Shown here: piece by piece, positions 16,395-25,103 of the stretch | Numbering within the stretch: the first letter of the stretch is position 1 | Layout: every line of letters begins with the position of its first letter | Assembly (NCBI GenBank): GCA_964617665.1 | Contig: CAZUAH010000031.1 | Coordinates: 1-50,283, forward strand | Length of the DNA: 50,283 bases | DNA from: JADHUC01 sp964617665 | Lineage (GTDB): Bacteria; Planctomycetota; Planctomycetia; Pirellulales; Pirellulaceae | Direction: 5' to 3' | The notes under the pieces: model-generated | The model's input: the letters and a program-made list of their open reading frames with translations, nothing else | Told to the model about the DNA's origin: nothing | Databases searched by the model: none | Translations under genes and position numbers: made by a program

Positions 16395-17300
16395 CTACGA
16401 CTCGCCTAGACGCGTCTTGACGGCTTCGCACAAAGCCAGCATGGCATCTACGTCCAACTCTTCCGCACGGCTGTTGCCAGCTAGCCCCTGCTGTGCGAGT
16501 ATCTCGTCGACCGCGGATTTGTCTAGTTGGTGCTTAAACGCGCTAACTAGTCCGCTTCGCAGAAACTTGCGGCGGTGAAAGAACATCGCTCGCACGAATG
16601 AATGAAAAAACTCCAGATCCGGTATCTGGTTCCGTTTCCCGTCGCGCGGAACCACTTGAATGATGGCCGAGTGCACCTTTGGTCGCGGCCAGAACACCGA
16701 CGGTGGCATGATGCGAATGATCTCCGTATCGCATTGTGCCTGCACCCAGATGCTCAACGCGCTGTAGTCCTTGGTGCGCGGGCGGGCCGTAATTCGGTCG
16801 GCCAACTCCTTCTGGATGGTAACGGTCATGGAAACGGGGACAATGTCCGCGCTCAGCATGTTGGAAACAATGGGCGTGGCCACGTTATACGGCAGGTTCG
16901 CCGCCAGTTTGAGTCTCCTACCAGGTTGCTCGTTCAGCTTTTCTCGTAGCGTCTCCAACACATGAGGATGGAAATGATTCTTGTTCTTCAACGCATCTTG
17001 ACGAAGCATTGTCACGTTGCCGAAGTCGATCAGTTCCTCGGCAGCCAACTGATGAAGTTGTGCATCGATCTCGACGGTCACCACGGCGGCAGCGCGTTCC
17101 GCCAGAAGTGCCGTTAGAGATCCAGTCCCTGTGCCGACCTCAAACACAACGTCATCCGGCCCCACATCAGCCGATTGCGCCAAGAGATGTACTAAATTCA
17201 AATCCACAAGAAAGTTCTGGCCATGACGCGTGGCGGGACGAATCCCAGCCTCTTTGAATCGACGAATCAGAAACGAGATAGTCTGGCGTGGTGAGGGCAT
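16395..17300 (-). CDS. rsmA: 16S rRNA dimethyladenosine transferase RsmA (KsgA)
   Basis: The enzyme uses S-adenosylmethionine to dimethylate the two adjacent adenosines in the 3' hairpin (h45) of 16S rRNA during small-subunit assembly. The 301-residue length is normal. Visible motifs are GQNFLVDLNLV (residues 27-37), the SAM site VFEVGTGTGSLTALL, the acidic loop VTVEIDAQL, and the catalytic NLPYNVATPI. The C-terminal helical domain has FHRRKFLRSGL. It is transcribed divergently from the alpha/beta hydrolase gene. It is the first gene of a loose minus-strand group with the 78-residue ORF, larB and pncB. Confidence 0.95.
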   Translation of the reverse strand: MPSPRQTISFLIRRFKEAGIRPATRHGQNFLVDLNLVHLLAQSADVGPDDVVFEVGTGTGSLTALLAERAAAVVTVEIDAQLHQLAAEELIDFGNVTMLRQDALKNKNHFHPHVLETLREKLNEQPGRRLKLAANLPYNVATPIVSNMLSADIVPVSMTVTIQKELADRITARPRTKDYSALSIWVQAQCDTEIIRIMPPSVFWPRPKVHSAIIQVVPRDGKRNQIPDLEFFHSFVRAMFFHRRKFLRSGLVSAFKHQLDKSAVDEILAQQGLAGNSRAEELDVDAMLALCEAVKTRLGES

Positions 17301-17514
17301 AGGGTGGATATCTTCAACTAATCGTTACGACGAGAACTTCTCTTCCTCGGATATCGTGAATCGAACCGCTGCAGTCTGTCCGGTCATCAAGAAATTGTCA
17401 AGCGAGCGGCCTGCCATGTGTGCGAGTCGTTCCCGATTCCGCTATCCTGTACCGTATCGTTGCGCTGTTCGAGTCCTTCTTTTCCTGAAACGAGTCAACA
17501 GGAGATACTCGGCT

Positions 17515-19797
17515 ATGAAGTTCGCATACAACCCGTCACTTGTCGTCTTTGTCTTGATTCTTGCCCACGCCGTTCGCGCCGCCCAACCAACGGACGCGGT
17601 CGAGCGACTTGCCGACACTGAGCCGCTCGTTTGGACGGATGACATCGCCGGAAGAATCGTCGATGGTGCGGACAAGTTCTTGCTGCGAGAGCTGGATCGC
17701 TCCATCCAATTACGCAAGCAGCACTGGAATCGCGACTACTCTTCCCCTGAGGCGTACAGCCTTTCGATCGAGCCAAATCGACAACGGCTGGCGCACATCC
17801 TGGGCGTTCGCGACGAGCGGAAGCCATTCGACGGATTGGATTTGGTGGAAACCACTGCACAGCCTGCGTTAGTCGGCCGCGGTATCGGATACGACGTTTA
17901 CGCGGTCCGCTGGCCAACGATCCGACATGTTCACGGCGAAGGTCTGCTGCTAGTTCCCGAGAAGGAGCCCATCGCCCACATAGTCGCAATTCCAGACGCG
18001 GACCAAACGCCCGAGATGATCGCTGGGCTCTGCGACGGTGTGCCGACGTCGTCGCAATACGCTCGTCGTTTGGCCGAAAGCGGATGTAAAGTGCTTGTCC
18101 CCACGTTGATCAGCCGCGAGATGAAGGCACGCAACCGCCGTTCCGTCCTGACAAACCGCGAGTATGTGTACCGTTCGGCCTTCGAGCTTGGAAGCCATTT
18201 GATCGGCTACGAACTCCAAAAGGTGTTGGCGGGTGTGGATTGGTTCGAGAAGGACACCGGTGATTCCGGCGGCAAGATCGGTGTTATCGGATGGGGCGAA
18301 GGTGGAATGCTGGCGCTCTACGCGGGCGCATTGGACACTCGCATTGATGCCGTTTGTGTTAGCGGGTTCTTCGATTCTCGTCAGAATATCTGGCAGGAAC
18401 CGATCGATCGAAACGTCTTCGGCCTGCTGGAGCAATTCGGCGACGCCGAACTGGCGGCCATGATCACACCACGCGCGGTGGTCGTTGAAGCGTGTCGCGG
18501 GCCAGAACTGGAACTGCCGGGAAAAGGTGGGGCGCCGGCGCGGCTGGTAACGCCGAATCTGAAGGCTGTCCGAGATGAAGTTGGCCGAGCCGAGGCTATG
18601 TCGAAAGGCAAAGTCGATCTAGTGGTCGTAGACGAAGGCCGAGGGGTGTGCGGCTCGGATTCAGCGCTAGTTGGGTTTCTGAAGGGACTGGGGCGCCGTT
18701 TCCAGGCACAAACTGCGGGCGCGTCTCTAGAATATCTCCTCAAGGATTTTCGATCCGAGGTGCGCCAGAACCGTTTGCTGGCGGAAATCGACGATCACAA
18801 CCAATGGCTGCTGCGTGAAAGCCCGTACGTGCGACAGGAGTTCATGAAGAAACTCGACACGAGTTCACTTGTCAAGTATGAAGAGTCGGTCGAGTGGTAT
18901 CGCGAGTTCTTCCGCAATGATGTTGTGGGCGCCTTTGATTACGATCGTTTGCCATTCAACGCCAGGAGCCGCAAATCGTACGACAAGGAGAAATGGACTG
19001 GCTACGAGGTGGTGCTGGACGTGTTTCCTGAAGTGATTGCCTACGGTATTCTCCTGCTTCCAAAAGGCATGGCTCCAGACGAGAAACGCCCCGTTGTAGT
19101 ATGTCAGCATGGATTGGAGGGCCGGCCGCAAGACATTGTTGACGGCGACCATAGAGCCTATCACGATTTCGCCGCCAAACTGGCGGAACGAGGTTTCATT
19201 ACGTTCGCTCCACAGAATTTGTACATTTTTCGCGATCGGTTCCGCACACTTCAGCGCAAGGCAAACCCGCTAAAGAAGACGTTATTTTCCATAATCGTTC
19301 CACAACACCAGCAAATCGTCGACTGGTTGTCGACTCTGCCGAACGTGGATCCCCAGCGGATCGGCTTCTACGGGCTATCTTACGGCGGTAAGAGCGCCAT
19401 GCGAATTCCACCGCTGGTCGACGGCTATTGCTTGTCAATCTGTTCGGCCGACTTTAACGAGTGGGTGTGGAAGAACGCTTCGACACGCGCTCGCTACAGT
19501 TACGTTTGGACGGGCGAGTATGAGATCTTCGAGTTTGACCTCGGCAGCACATTCAATTACGCGGAAATGGCCGCTCTAATCGCTCCACGACCGTTCATGG
19601 TGGAACGAGGCCATTTCGATGGCGTGGCCCCTGACGAGACCGTGGGCTACGAATTCGCCAAAGTGCGTCATCTGTACAACGCGCGGCTTGGCATTGGGGA
19701 CCGTTGCGAAATCGAATGGTTCGTCGGCCCACATACGATTAATGGCAAGGGAACGTTCGATTTCCTGCACAGGCATCTCAATTGGCCCAAGCGTTAA
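17515..19797 (+). CDS. Secreted tandem alpha/beta hydrolase (acetyl xylan esterase / dienelactone hydrolase type)
   Basis: The ATG at 17515 has AGGAGA 9 nt upstream and opens a clean signal peptide (MKFAYNPSLVVFVLILAHAVRAA); an in-frame GTG-rich extension to 17230 was rejected. The 760-residue product has two hydrolase-like halves. The first has the nucleophile-elbow sequence GWGEGG with Glu262 where Ser is expected, so it is probably not a normal serine hydrolase domain. The second has GLSYGG with Ser622, preceded by VVVCQHGLEGRPQDIV (oxyanion region) and followed by APRPFMVERGHFDGVAPDE (acid region) and a late His in GPHTINGKG. It should be exported and act on an ester or peptide bond. It is divergent from rsmA and otherwise alone. 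Confidence 0.85.
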   Translation: MKFAYNPSLVVFVLILAHAVRAAQPTDAVERLADTEPLVWTDDIAGRIVDGADKFLLRELDRSIQLRKQHWNRDYSSPEAYSLSIEPNRQRLAHILGVRDERKPFDGLDLVETTAQPALVGRGIGYDVYAVRWPTIRHVHGEGLLLVPEKEPIAHIVAIPDADQTPEMIAGLCDGVPTSSQYARRLAESGCKVLVPTLISREMKARNRRSVLTNREYVYRSAFELGSHLIGYELQKVLAGVDWFEKDTGDSGGKIGVIGWGEGGMLALYAGALDTRIDAVCVSGFFDSRQNIWQEPIDRNVFGLLEQFGDAELAAMITPRAVVVEACRGPELELPGKGGAPARLVTPNLKAVRDEVGRAEAMSKGKVDLVVVDEGRGVCGSDSALVGFLKGLGRRFQAQTAGASLEYLLKDFRSEVRQNRLLAEIDDHNQWLLRESPYVRQEFMKKLDTSSLVKYEESVEWYREFFRNDVVGAFDYDRLPFNARSRKSYDKEKWTGYEVVLDVFPEVIAYGILLLPKGMAPDEKRPVVVCQHGLEGRPQDIVDGDHRAYHDFAAKLAERGFITFAPQNLYIFRDRFRTLQRKANPLKKTLFSIIVPQHQQIVDWLSTLPNVDPQRIGFYGLSYGGKSAMRIPPLVDGYCLSICSADFNEWVWKNASTRARYSYVWTGEYEIFEFDLGSTFNYAEMAALIAPRPFMVERGHFDGVAPDETVGYEFAKVRHLYNARLGIGDRCEIEWFVGPHTINGKGTFDFLHRHLNWPKR

Positions 19798-19974
19798 TTT
19801 GCCGGTCCTCTGAAGAATGCGGAAAGAAACAGACAATCCGCCTGTATGGGTTATGCAGGTTTCCAGGAGGGGCATGCGAATTTGTCGCATTAAACCGCCT
19901 AAGATGGGCTTTGGGGCATTCCGATACTACCAGCTACCCGGTAGCCACGAATCCCGTTGCTGCGAGCGACGACT

Positions 19975-20181
19975 ATGACATGTCCCCATTGTGGATCAGA
20001 TAAGACCTTCAGAAGCGAAAGTGGGAATCAACGCCTCAATAGGTTGGCTCGTCTCTTGCTAGTCAGTGTGCGCTGTTACGCTTGCCAACGCAAATTCGTG
20101 GACCACCCGGGCATTTTCGGGCGTGCGCAGAGCTCCGCCGTTCGCGAAGCCACGTCATCTCTGATTGCTCTTAGCGTTTGA
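19975..20181 (+). CDS. Small zinc-ribbon protein
   Basis: The ATG at 19975 gives a 68-residue protein starting MTCPHCGSDKTFRSESG. CPHCG at residues 3-7 and CYACQRKF near residue 33-40 form two Cys pairs about 30 residues apart, a typical zinc ribbon. The part between is basic and hydrophobic (LNRLARLLLVSVR). The last 11 bases overlap the convergent zf-TFIIB gene. The Cys-pair design supports a real gene although the ribosome binding site is weak. Function is unknown; small CPHCG proteins often bind nucleic acid or another protein. Confidence 0.6.
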   Translation: MTCPHCGSDKTFRSESGNQRLNRLARLLLVSVRCYACQRKFVDHPGIFGRAQSSAVREATSSLIALSV

Positions 20182-21085
20182 AGAGTCCGAACAGACCTTC
20201 AGCAACCTCTCCGACAAGTGCCGTCAGTAAATCGGGACGGTCCGTACCGCCGAACCCGAAGTCAAAGCAACTGCCGTCACCAATCGTGGAATCCCCAGGG
20301 CCCATGCGCGGTCCGAATATTGGTTTCTCGCTAACCTGCTTGCCTTGCTGTTCTCTGGGAAGCGGCTTTTTCTCCTGGCCGCCCTTGAGGATCCAAGCCA
20401 GTATGTGCTGCAACTCCTCGGCATCAAACCAGATGCCGTGGTCGCGACACGTGTCGATGACCACCCCGCTGCCCTGACCGTAGGCTCGTCTCTGCATCAG
20501 ATTCCCGCAGTGCACACATGCACGGTATCGAGGCCCCTTCTGTTGACTCGCGGTCTTCGGTCTTGATTGTGGAGCGGTAGCCTCGCCGGGCTGCGCTCCT
20601 TGGCGTTTCACGCGATCGCGCAATTGGTCGAAAGCTTCATGGCCGAGCCACAGACCGGCGCAATTCGGGCACTCAAGCACATTGACTTTCTCTTGCCCCA
20701 ATTCACGGCTCGCTAGATGCACCTCGTCGCCACAAACCGGACAAGCGAAATCAGTTTCCTGACCGGCATACTCTTCGGCCGCCAGCATCGTGCCGCATTG
20801 GCAACAGTGTTTTGCCCGGTCGCTCACGCGCGCGAAACACTCGGGGCAGACCGTGTTCAGATCTCGCTCGTGGATTGTGAAATCGGCCCCGCAGAACCCG
20901 CAACGGTTGACTCCCTTCTCACGGGGCCCGCCGCACGAAGAACAACACACCACCTCGGCGGTATGTGATTCGGATGCCTGGACTGTCAACGTTTCGCCAC
21001 AGCGGCAGTGAAACCGCCAGCCGGGCTCCTTCTTCGACGCGTCGTAACGCCGCGAGCACTTATGGCACAACACGATTCGCCGCAT
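20171..21085 (-). CDS. Multi zinc-ribbon protein with TFIIB-type zinc fingers
   Basis: A 304-residue protein with about ten CxxC or CxxCxxC knuckles. The first 120 residues hold CHKC, CRCGE, CSSCGG, CGFCG, CPEC and CCQCG pairs. Two zf-TFIIB units follow: CPVCGDEVHL...LECPNCAGLWLGHEAFDQL and CVHCGNLMQRRAYGQGSGVVIDTCRDHGIWFDAEELQHIL. The tail is Pro/Gln-rich and ends in a short hydrophobic stretch (VAEGLFGLFKR). It follows the MoaD-like gene at 15 nt and so may belong to the aldehyde oxidoreductase operon. A role in metal or protein handling is possible, but only the zinc-binding design is visible. Confidence 0.8.
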   Translation of the reverse strand: MRRIVLCHKCSRRYDASKKEPGWRFHCRCGETLTVQASESHTAEVVCCSSCGGPREKGVNRCGFCGADFTIHERDLNTVCPECFARVSDRAKHCCQCGTMLAAEEYAGQETDFACPVCGDEVHLASRELGQEKVNVLECPNCAGLWLGHEAFDQLRDRVKRQGAQPGEATAPQSRPKTASQQKGPRYRACVHCGNLMQRRAYGQGSGVVIDTCRDHGIWFDAEELQHILAWILKGGQEKKPLPREQQGKQVSEKPIFGPRMGPGDSTIGDGSCFDFGFGGTDRPDLLTALVGEVAEGLFGLFKR

Positions 21086-21100
21086 GGGGATGCCGCTCCT

Positions 21101-21334
21101 CTATCCACCACCGATTGCCGAAAATAAGTCGATACGTTCACCGCCTTGGAGCGAATATTCGAGGTCGGCCCGCCGATTGTCAACAAAGATGATCTTCGTT
21201 TGTTCCGCAGGGATGCCCAGATCGGCGATCAATTGCTCGATCGTCTGGCTCGGTTCGATATCGTGTTCGACCGACGAAGCGCCTCCGACGTATTCACGCA
21301 GGTTGGCAAACAGATTGACCGTGACGGCTGCCAT
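21101..21334 (-). CDS. MoaD/ThiS-like sulfur carrier protein
   Basis: A 77-residue beta-grasp protein. It starts MAAVTVNLFANLREYVGG, has the buried strand IIFVDNRRADLEYSL and ends LQGGERIDLFSAIGGG. The Gly-Gly end is needed for adenylation and thiocarboxylate formation in the family; here there are three Gly. It begins 8 nt after the aldehyde oxidoreductase gene, an arrangement well known for tungsten enzymes, where a dedicated carrier supplies sulfur for the metal-binding pterin. The substrate pathway is therefore inferred from the neighbour, not from the protein itself. Confidence 0.88.
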   Translation of the reverse strand: MAAVTVNLFANLREYVGGASSVEHDIEPSQTIEQLIADLGIPAEQTKIIFVDNRRADLEYSLQGGERIDLFSAIGGG

Positions 21335-21342
21335 CGTGAGCG

Positions 21343-23079
21343 CTACTCGATCCCCTCAAAAACCCTGTCTAATTCGTCATCCGGGACCTCGAAGGTAACA
21401 TTGTGCGGAGGCAACTGCTCCTCGCGGAAGAAGTCGGGCAAGCGATCGTCGGCTGCGGTGAAGCCAGCCGCCGCGTTAAACGCGCGTTCGGCTGCCAGTG
21501 TCTTCTTCCCGAAATCAAGGAAATCGTCTGCGGTGAACTCTCGGCCGTAAAGCCCGCCGAGCATCTCACAGATGCCCTCCATGGTTGCCGGATCGTCCAG
21601 CACTGCGAAAGCGACAAACAAGCACAACCCCGACGTGTCGATCGCCGCCGTTGCGATCTGTAAATTACGACTTAAGTCGACTTGGCCATCCGGCTTCAGG
21701 GGATCCACGTCGCCACCCACGCCCAACACATTCGGTGCCACGGCATAGCCAGCCGTGTGATCGGCACCCATCGTGGAAGTCGCATAGGTCACGCCGATTC
21801 CCTGAACCGCGCGCGGATCGTAAGCTGGCATGGCCTGCCCTTTGACCGTCGGTACCCGCGTAACGCCATACGCTTTGCCCAGCGTTTCGGCCCCAGAAGC
21901 GATTAGGCGGCCCAGTGGCGTTCCCTTGGCGACTTCCTCCAACAGGCCAAAGGCCGCATCCGCGTCGCCGAACGGAATGATGCCAGCCTCCATTGCAACG
22001 CCGATTGTTGCGCCCGTTTCGATCGTGTCCAAGCCAAGATCGTCGTCCATGCGGTCCATCCGGGCGATCGCGTCCAGGTCGTCAATGCCGCAATCGGCGC
22101 CGTGAGCCCAAATCGTCTCGTATTCTGGGCCCTTCGTGATGAATTCCCCATTTTCGTCCACATAGGTTCGAGAACACCGGATGGTGCACCCGCGGTGGCA
22201 CGCATGGGCGATTTCCCCGCCGCGTTCGACAATCACGTCATGCTGACGTTCGCCGCTGATCGGCTCGGTACCCTCGAATTGTCCATCGCTGAAATTCCGA
22301 GTCGGATAGGCTCCAGCCGCGTTGATCACGTTGGCCAGTGCATTCGTCCCATACTTGGGCAAGCCCTCGCCTGTCAAAGGGTGACCCTTTAGCGCGGCGT
22401 TGAACTTGCTGACCCCTTTCTTGAAAGCGTCCGAATCCGCAGGCTTCGGTCGCTTGCCGTCCGTCGGATCAACGACGATCACCTTGACGCCTTTTGAGCC
22501 CATCACCGCACCCAACCCGCCGCGACCGCAGTGTCGTGTTGGGCGGCCTTCGACATCCGTCACGGCAATGCTCGCGCCGGTAGCCCGCATTTCGCCCGCT
22601 TGGCCGATGCTGACGCACGAGATCTTGTCGCCAAACTCGTCAAATTGCTTGGCAACCGTGTCGTAATTGCCCAGCCCGGCGAGGTCATCAGCCGGCTGAA
22701 TCTTGACGTCGTCCGAAGTCACAACCAATCGGTACAGCTTGCTGTCGGCTGGTTTGCCCTCCAGTACGATTGCCTGGACGCCGCAGGTCGCCAAACCGAT
22801 CGCGGCCATCCCGCCCGAATTGGCTTCCTTGATTGTGCGGGTCAATGGACTCTTGGCACCGGCGGACAATCTACCGGAACAAGGAGCCCCCGTGCCCGTG
22901 AGCGTGCCCGGCGCGATGACCAATTTATTATCGGCCGACAGCGGATGGCAACTGGCTGGCACCTCGCTGGCCACGATTGTCGAGGTCAATCCGCGGCCTC
23001 CCATCCCTCTGATGTTGTCGCCGGGCTCCTCGGCGCGAACCGAAAGATCAGCCATGTTGACTCGATAAATCGTAGCCAT
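21343..23079 (-). CDS. Aldehyde:ferredoxin oxidoreductase (tungsten-pterin family)
   Basis: The ATG at 23079 follows AAGGAAAA and gives 578 residues, near the family norm of about 600. The N-terminus (VNMADLSVRAEE, GGRGLTSTIVA) and the pterin region LVIAPGTLTGTGAPCSGRLS fit the AOR family. Residues 294-302 read CHRGCTIRC; with a later Cys at 486 (SGLCLFVAF) these are the likely [4Fe-4S] ligands. The spacing C-x3-C-x3-C differs from the C-x2-C-x3-C of the archaeal enzyme and resembles bacterial members. It is probably a cytoplasmic tungsten enzyme oxidising an aldehyde to an acid with ferredoxin as acceptor, although the substrate is unknown. It is the first gene of an operon with the MoaD-like carrier and the zinc-ribbon protein; no ferredoxin gene is nearby. 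Confidence 0.9.
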   Translation of the reverse strand: MATIYRVNMADLSVRAEEPGDNIRGMGGRGLTSTIVASEVPASCHPLSADNKLVIAPGTLTGTGAPCSGRLSAGAKSPLTRTIKEANSGGMAAIGLATCGVQAIVLEGKPADSKLYRLVVTSDDVKIQPADDLAGLGNYDTVAKQFDEFGDKISCVSIGQAGEMRATGASIAVTDVEGRPTRHCGRGGLGAVMGSKGVKVIVVDPTDGKRPKPADSDAFKKGVSKFNAALKGHPLTGEGLPKYGTNALANVINAAGAYPTRNFSDGQFEGTEPISGERQHDVIVERGGEIAHACHRGCTIRCSRTYVDENGEFITKGPEYETIWAHGADCGIDDLDAIARMDRMDDDLGLDTIETGATIGVAMEAGIIPFGDADAAFGLLEEVAKGTPLGRLIASGAETLGKAYGVTRVPTVKGQAMPAYDPRAVQGIGVTYATSTMGADHTAGYAVAPNVLGVGGDVDPLKPDGQVDLSRNLQIATAAIDTSGLCLFVAFAVLDDPATMEGICEMLGGLYGREFTADDFLDFGKKTLAAERAFNAAAGFTAADDRLPDFFREEQLPPHNVTFEVPDDELDRVFEGIE

Positions 23080-23334
23080 GTGTTTTCCTTTCCGTGAGAG
23101 CGACCGCCTGTGGCTAGTCGCTTCTCGAACGTATTGCTTGCCCATCCAAACTAAGGTTTCCCACGCATGCTCGTCAAGACAGTTTGCCTCGATGCTCGTT
23201 CCCGCCTACCTTGCTTTCATCGCACACGTCAAAATATGACGGCCAACACAACGAGGCGTGGAAGTCGCTCATTTGCAGCCGATCTGGCCACCGTCAAAGA
23301 ACCCGAGTCCGTGTTCATCGTGGCTTCTCTGCTA

Positions 23335-23931
23335 CTATTCCAGATCGCTGACGATCTCTTCGCACGTCTTTGCTTCACCGAGAATTGGATAGATCTCTCG
23401 TTCCACGTATTCCTGATTCTCCTGCGACGCTGCGGCAGTCGCGTCCTTCGCCACACAGACCTGGTAGCCCCGATCATAAGCGCTGCGTGACGTGGCTTCC
23501 ACGCAGACGTTCGAAAGGAAGCCCGCGGTAACCACGTTCTCGATGCCGCGTTGCTGAAGGATCTCCTCCAGCCCGGTGTTTGTGAATCCGCTGAGCGCTC
23601 GTTTGCCATCAAGCACGACATCGCCCTCTTGAGGTTTCAATTCGCCAATGAATTCAGTGCCCCACTCGCCAGAACGAAAGGCGCCGCCTTCCTTTGCACC
23701 GGCGATGATTCCGCAGACACACTTGTCGTCCACCCACTGCTCGTCGAACACGAACCCGCAGTGGACAATCAGAGCTCCTTTCTCGCGAGCCCCTTGAGCT
23801 AACGCGATCGCATTCTCGACCGTCTTCTGGCGTGCGATTTCGTCCTTGACCATGTCATGCAACTTGCCGCCTTCTTTGCAGAACTCGTTCTGAAACTCGA
23901 TCAATACGACCGCAGTCTTCTCTGCCTTCAT
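23335..23931 (-). CDS. Isochorismatase-family cysteine hydrolase
   Basis: The ATG at 23931 (MKAEKTAVVLIEFQNEF) has GGAAAGGT upstream; longer in-frame versions were rejected. The 198-residue length is normal. The catalytic set is visible: Lys110 in LDGKRALSGF and Cys143 in GFLSNVCVEAT. The third residue, usually Asp in 'VLIDxQNDF', is Glu12 here. Members hydrolyse amides or vinyl ethers (nicotinamidase, N-carbamoylsarcosine amidase, isochorismatase); the substrate here is not evident. The extra Cys residues in KCVCG are unusual. It lies 255 nt upstream of the aldehyde oxidoreductase on the same strand, perhaps as a separate transcript, and diverges from the NHL gene. Confidence 0.85.
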   Translation of the reverse strand: MKAEKTAVVLIEFQNEFCKEGGKLHDMVKDEIARQKTVENAIALAQGAREKGALIVHCGFVFDEQWVDDKCVCGIIAGAKEGGAFRSGEWGTEFIGELKPQEGDVVLDGKRALSGFTNTGLEEILQQRGIENVVTAGFLSNVCVEATSRSAYDRGYQVCVAKDATAAASQENQEYVEREIYPILGEAKTCEEIVSDLE

Positions 23932-24176
23932 TCCGTCGCTACCTTTCCATGAAGAGAGGTCCATGAACTGAACTCGTGCGAACGCACCTATTGTCACGAT
24001 AACAACCGGTATCTTATGCCGCTCGGCCGTCATTCTCAACGGGAGTGCCTTACACTCGCTTGACATTCGCCGTCCTATAAGTTCTGTTCCCGTTGATCCA
24101 AACCTACTTCTGCTGCACCCGAAAGACGCGTTATACTGAAAGGGTGACTTCACCTGCAAAAGGCGAGAAAGAAACG

Positions 24177-24956
24177 ATGCAAAAACTGATGACTGGATGC
24201 CTGGTTTGCTTGGCCGCGACGCTGCCGAAGACGACAACTGCCCAAATGAACTACCCGATTTCAATCGCGGTTGCGGAATCTGGCAAGCTGTATATCGCTG
24301 ATCGAAACCTGCCCGCCGTGTGGCAAGTCGACGGGAGCGATCTTACGACGCTATTCAAAGGGTCGAAAAAGTTCCGTACTCCCTTGAATGCGGTTCGCTG
24401 CGTCGCACTAGACAAGAACGGAAACGTGCTGGCCGGTGATAGCTCGACACGCGAGGTGTATCGGTTTGACGAGGATGGAAGACCCAGCCCGCTGACCAAC
24501 GGCGGAATCGGGATTCCAATGGGAATCGCCGTGGACAGCAAAGGGCAACTTCTGGTTGCCGACCTGGAGTTGCACCGCATCTGGAGGGTACCAGCCGAGG
24601 GAGGAAAACCCGAAGAACTGGCCGAAGTCCAAGCACCTCGTGGCGTATGTATCGATGACGAAGACAACCTGTGGGTCGTCTCCCACGGCAAGGATCAAGT
24701 TGTTCGGGTGTCGCCGAGTGGAGAAGTGGAGACGGTGGTCGAAGGTGGGCCATTCCAATTCCCCCATACGATCGTCGTGGACAAGGACAAGACTGCATAT
24801 GTCTGCGATGGATATGCGAAGGCCATATGGAAGGTACCGCCCGGCGGCAAGCCAACGAAGTGGGTATCCGGCGAACCATTTGTCAATCCGGTCGGTTTAG
24901 CGCAGCGTGGCGACGGTCTGCTGGTCGTCGACCCGCGGGCGAACGCGGTCTTTTAA
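24177..24956 (+). CDS. Secreted NHL/SMP-30-like beta-propeller, C-terminus cut by a stop codon
   Basis: The ATG at 24177 opens a signal peptide ending near TTTAQM. The 259-residue product consists of about six NHL-like blades: ISIAVAESGKLYIADRN, RCVALDKNGNVLAGDSS, MGIAVDSKGQLLVADLE, RGVCIDDEDNLWVVSHG, HTIVVDKDKTAYVCDGY and VGLAQRGDGLLVVDPRA. Such propellers bind ligands or partner proteins outside the cytoplasm; no catalytic residues were assigned. The frame stops at TAA (24954-24956) after ANAVF but stays open for 16 more codons (IHATGKPTKLELKLKE) to a TAG at 25005-25007. These codons look like the normal end of the last blade, so a Lys codon AAA may have become TAA. A TATACT box at 24132-24137 could be the promoter -10. 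Confidence 0.8.
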   Translation: MQKLMTGCLVCLAATLPKTTTAQMNYPISIAVAESGKLYIADRNLPAVWQVDGSDLTTLFKGSKKFRTPLNAVRCVALDKNGNVLAGDSSTREVYRFDEDGRPSPLTNGGIGIPMGIAVDSKGQLLVADLELHRIWRVPAEGGKPEELAEVQAPRGVCIDDEDNLWVVSHGKDQVVRVSPSGEVETVVEGGPFQFPHTIVVDKDKTAYVCDGYAKAIWKVPPGGKPTKWVSGEPFVNPVGLAQRGDGLLVVDPRANAVF

Positions 24957-25103
24957 ATTCACGCGACCGGAAAGCCGACGAAACTTGAACTGAAACTCAA
25001 GGAGTAGCATCGCCTGCGGCATTCTCCGCTCGTCCCGTCTCGGGCCTGCTGCCTCCGTCGTCGGACTGATCACAGAGCAACCACGAAAACGAGGAGCAAT
25101 GTC

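Noticed and set aside
17230..17514. 95-residue N-terminal extension of the double hydrolase
   Set aside because: It runs back into rsmA on the other strand, and the internal ATG has both a ribosome binding site and a clean signal peptide.
23215..23236. CGTCA-AAATA-TGACG inverted repeat as an FNR/CRP-type site
   Set aside because: It does not match either consensus and does not lie at a sensible distance from a gene start.
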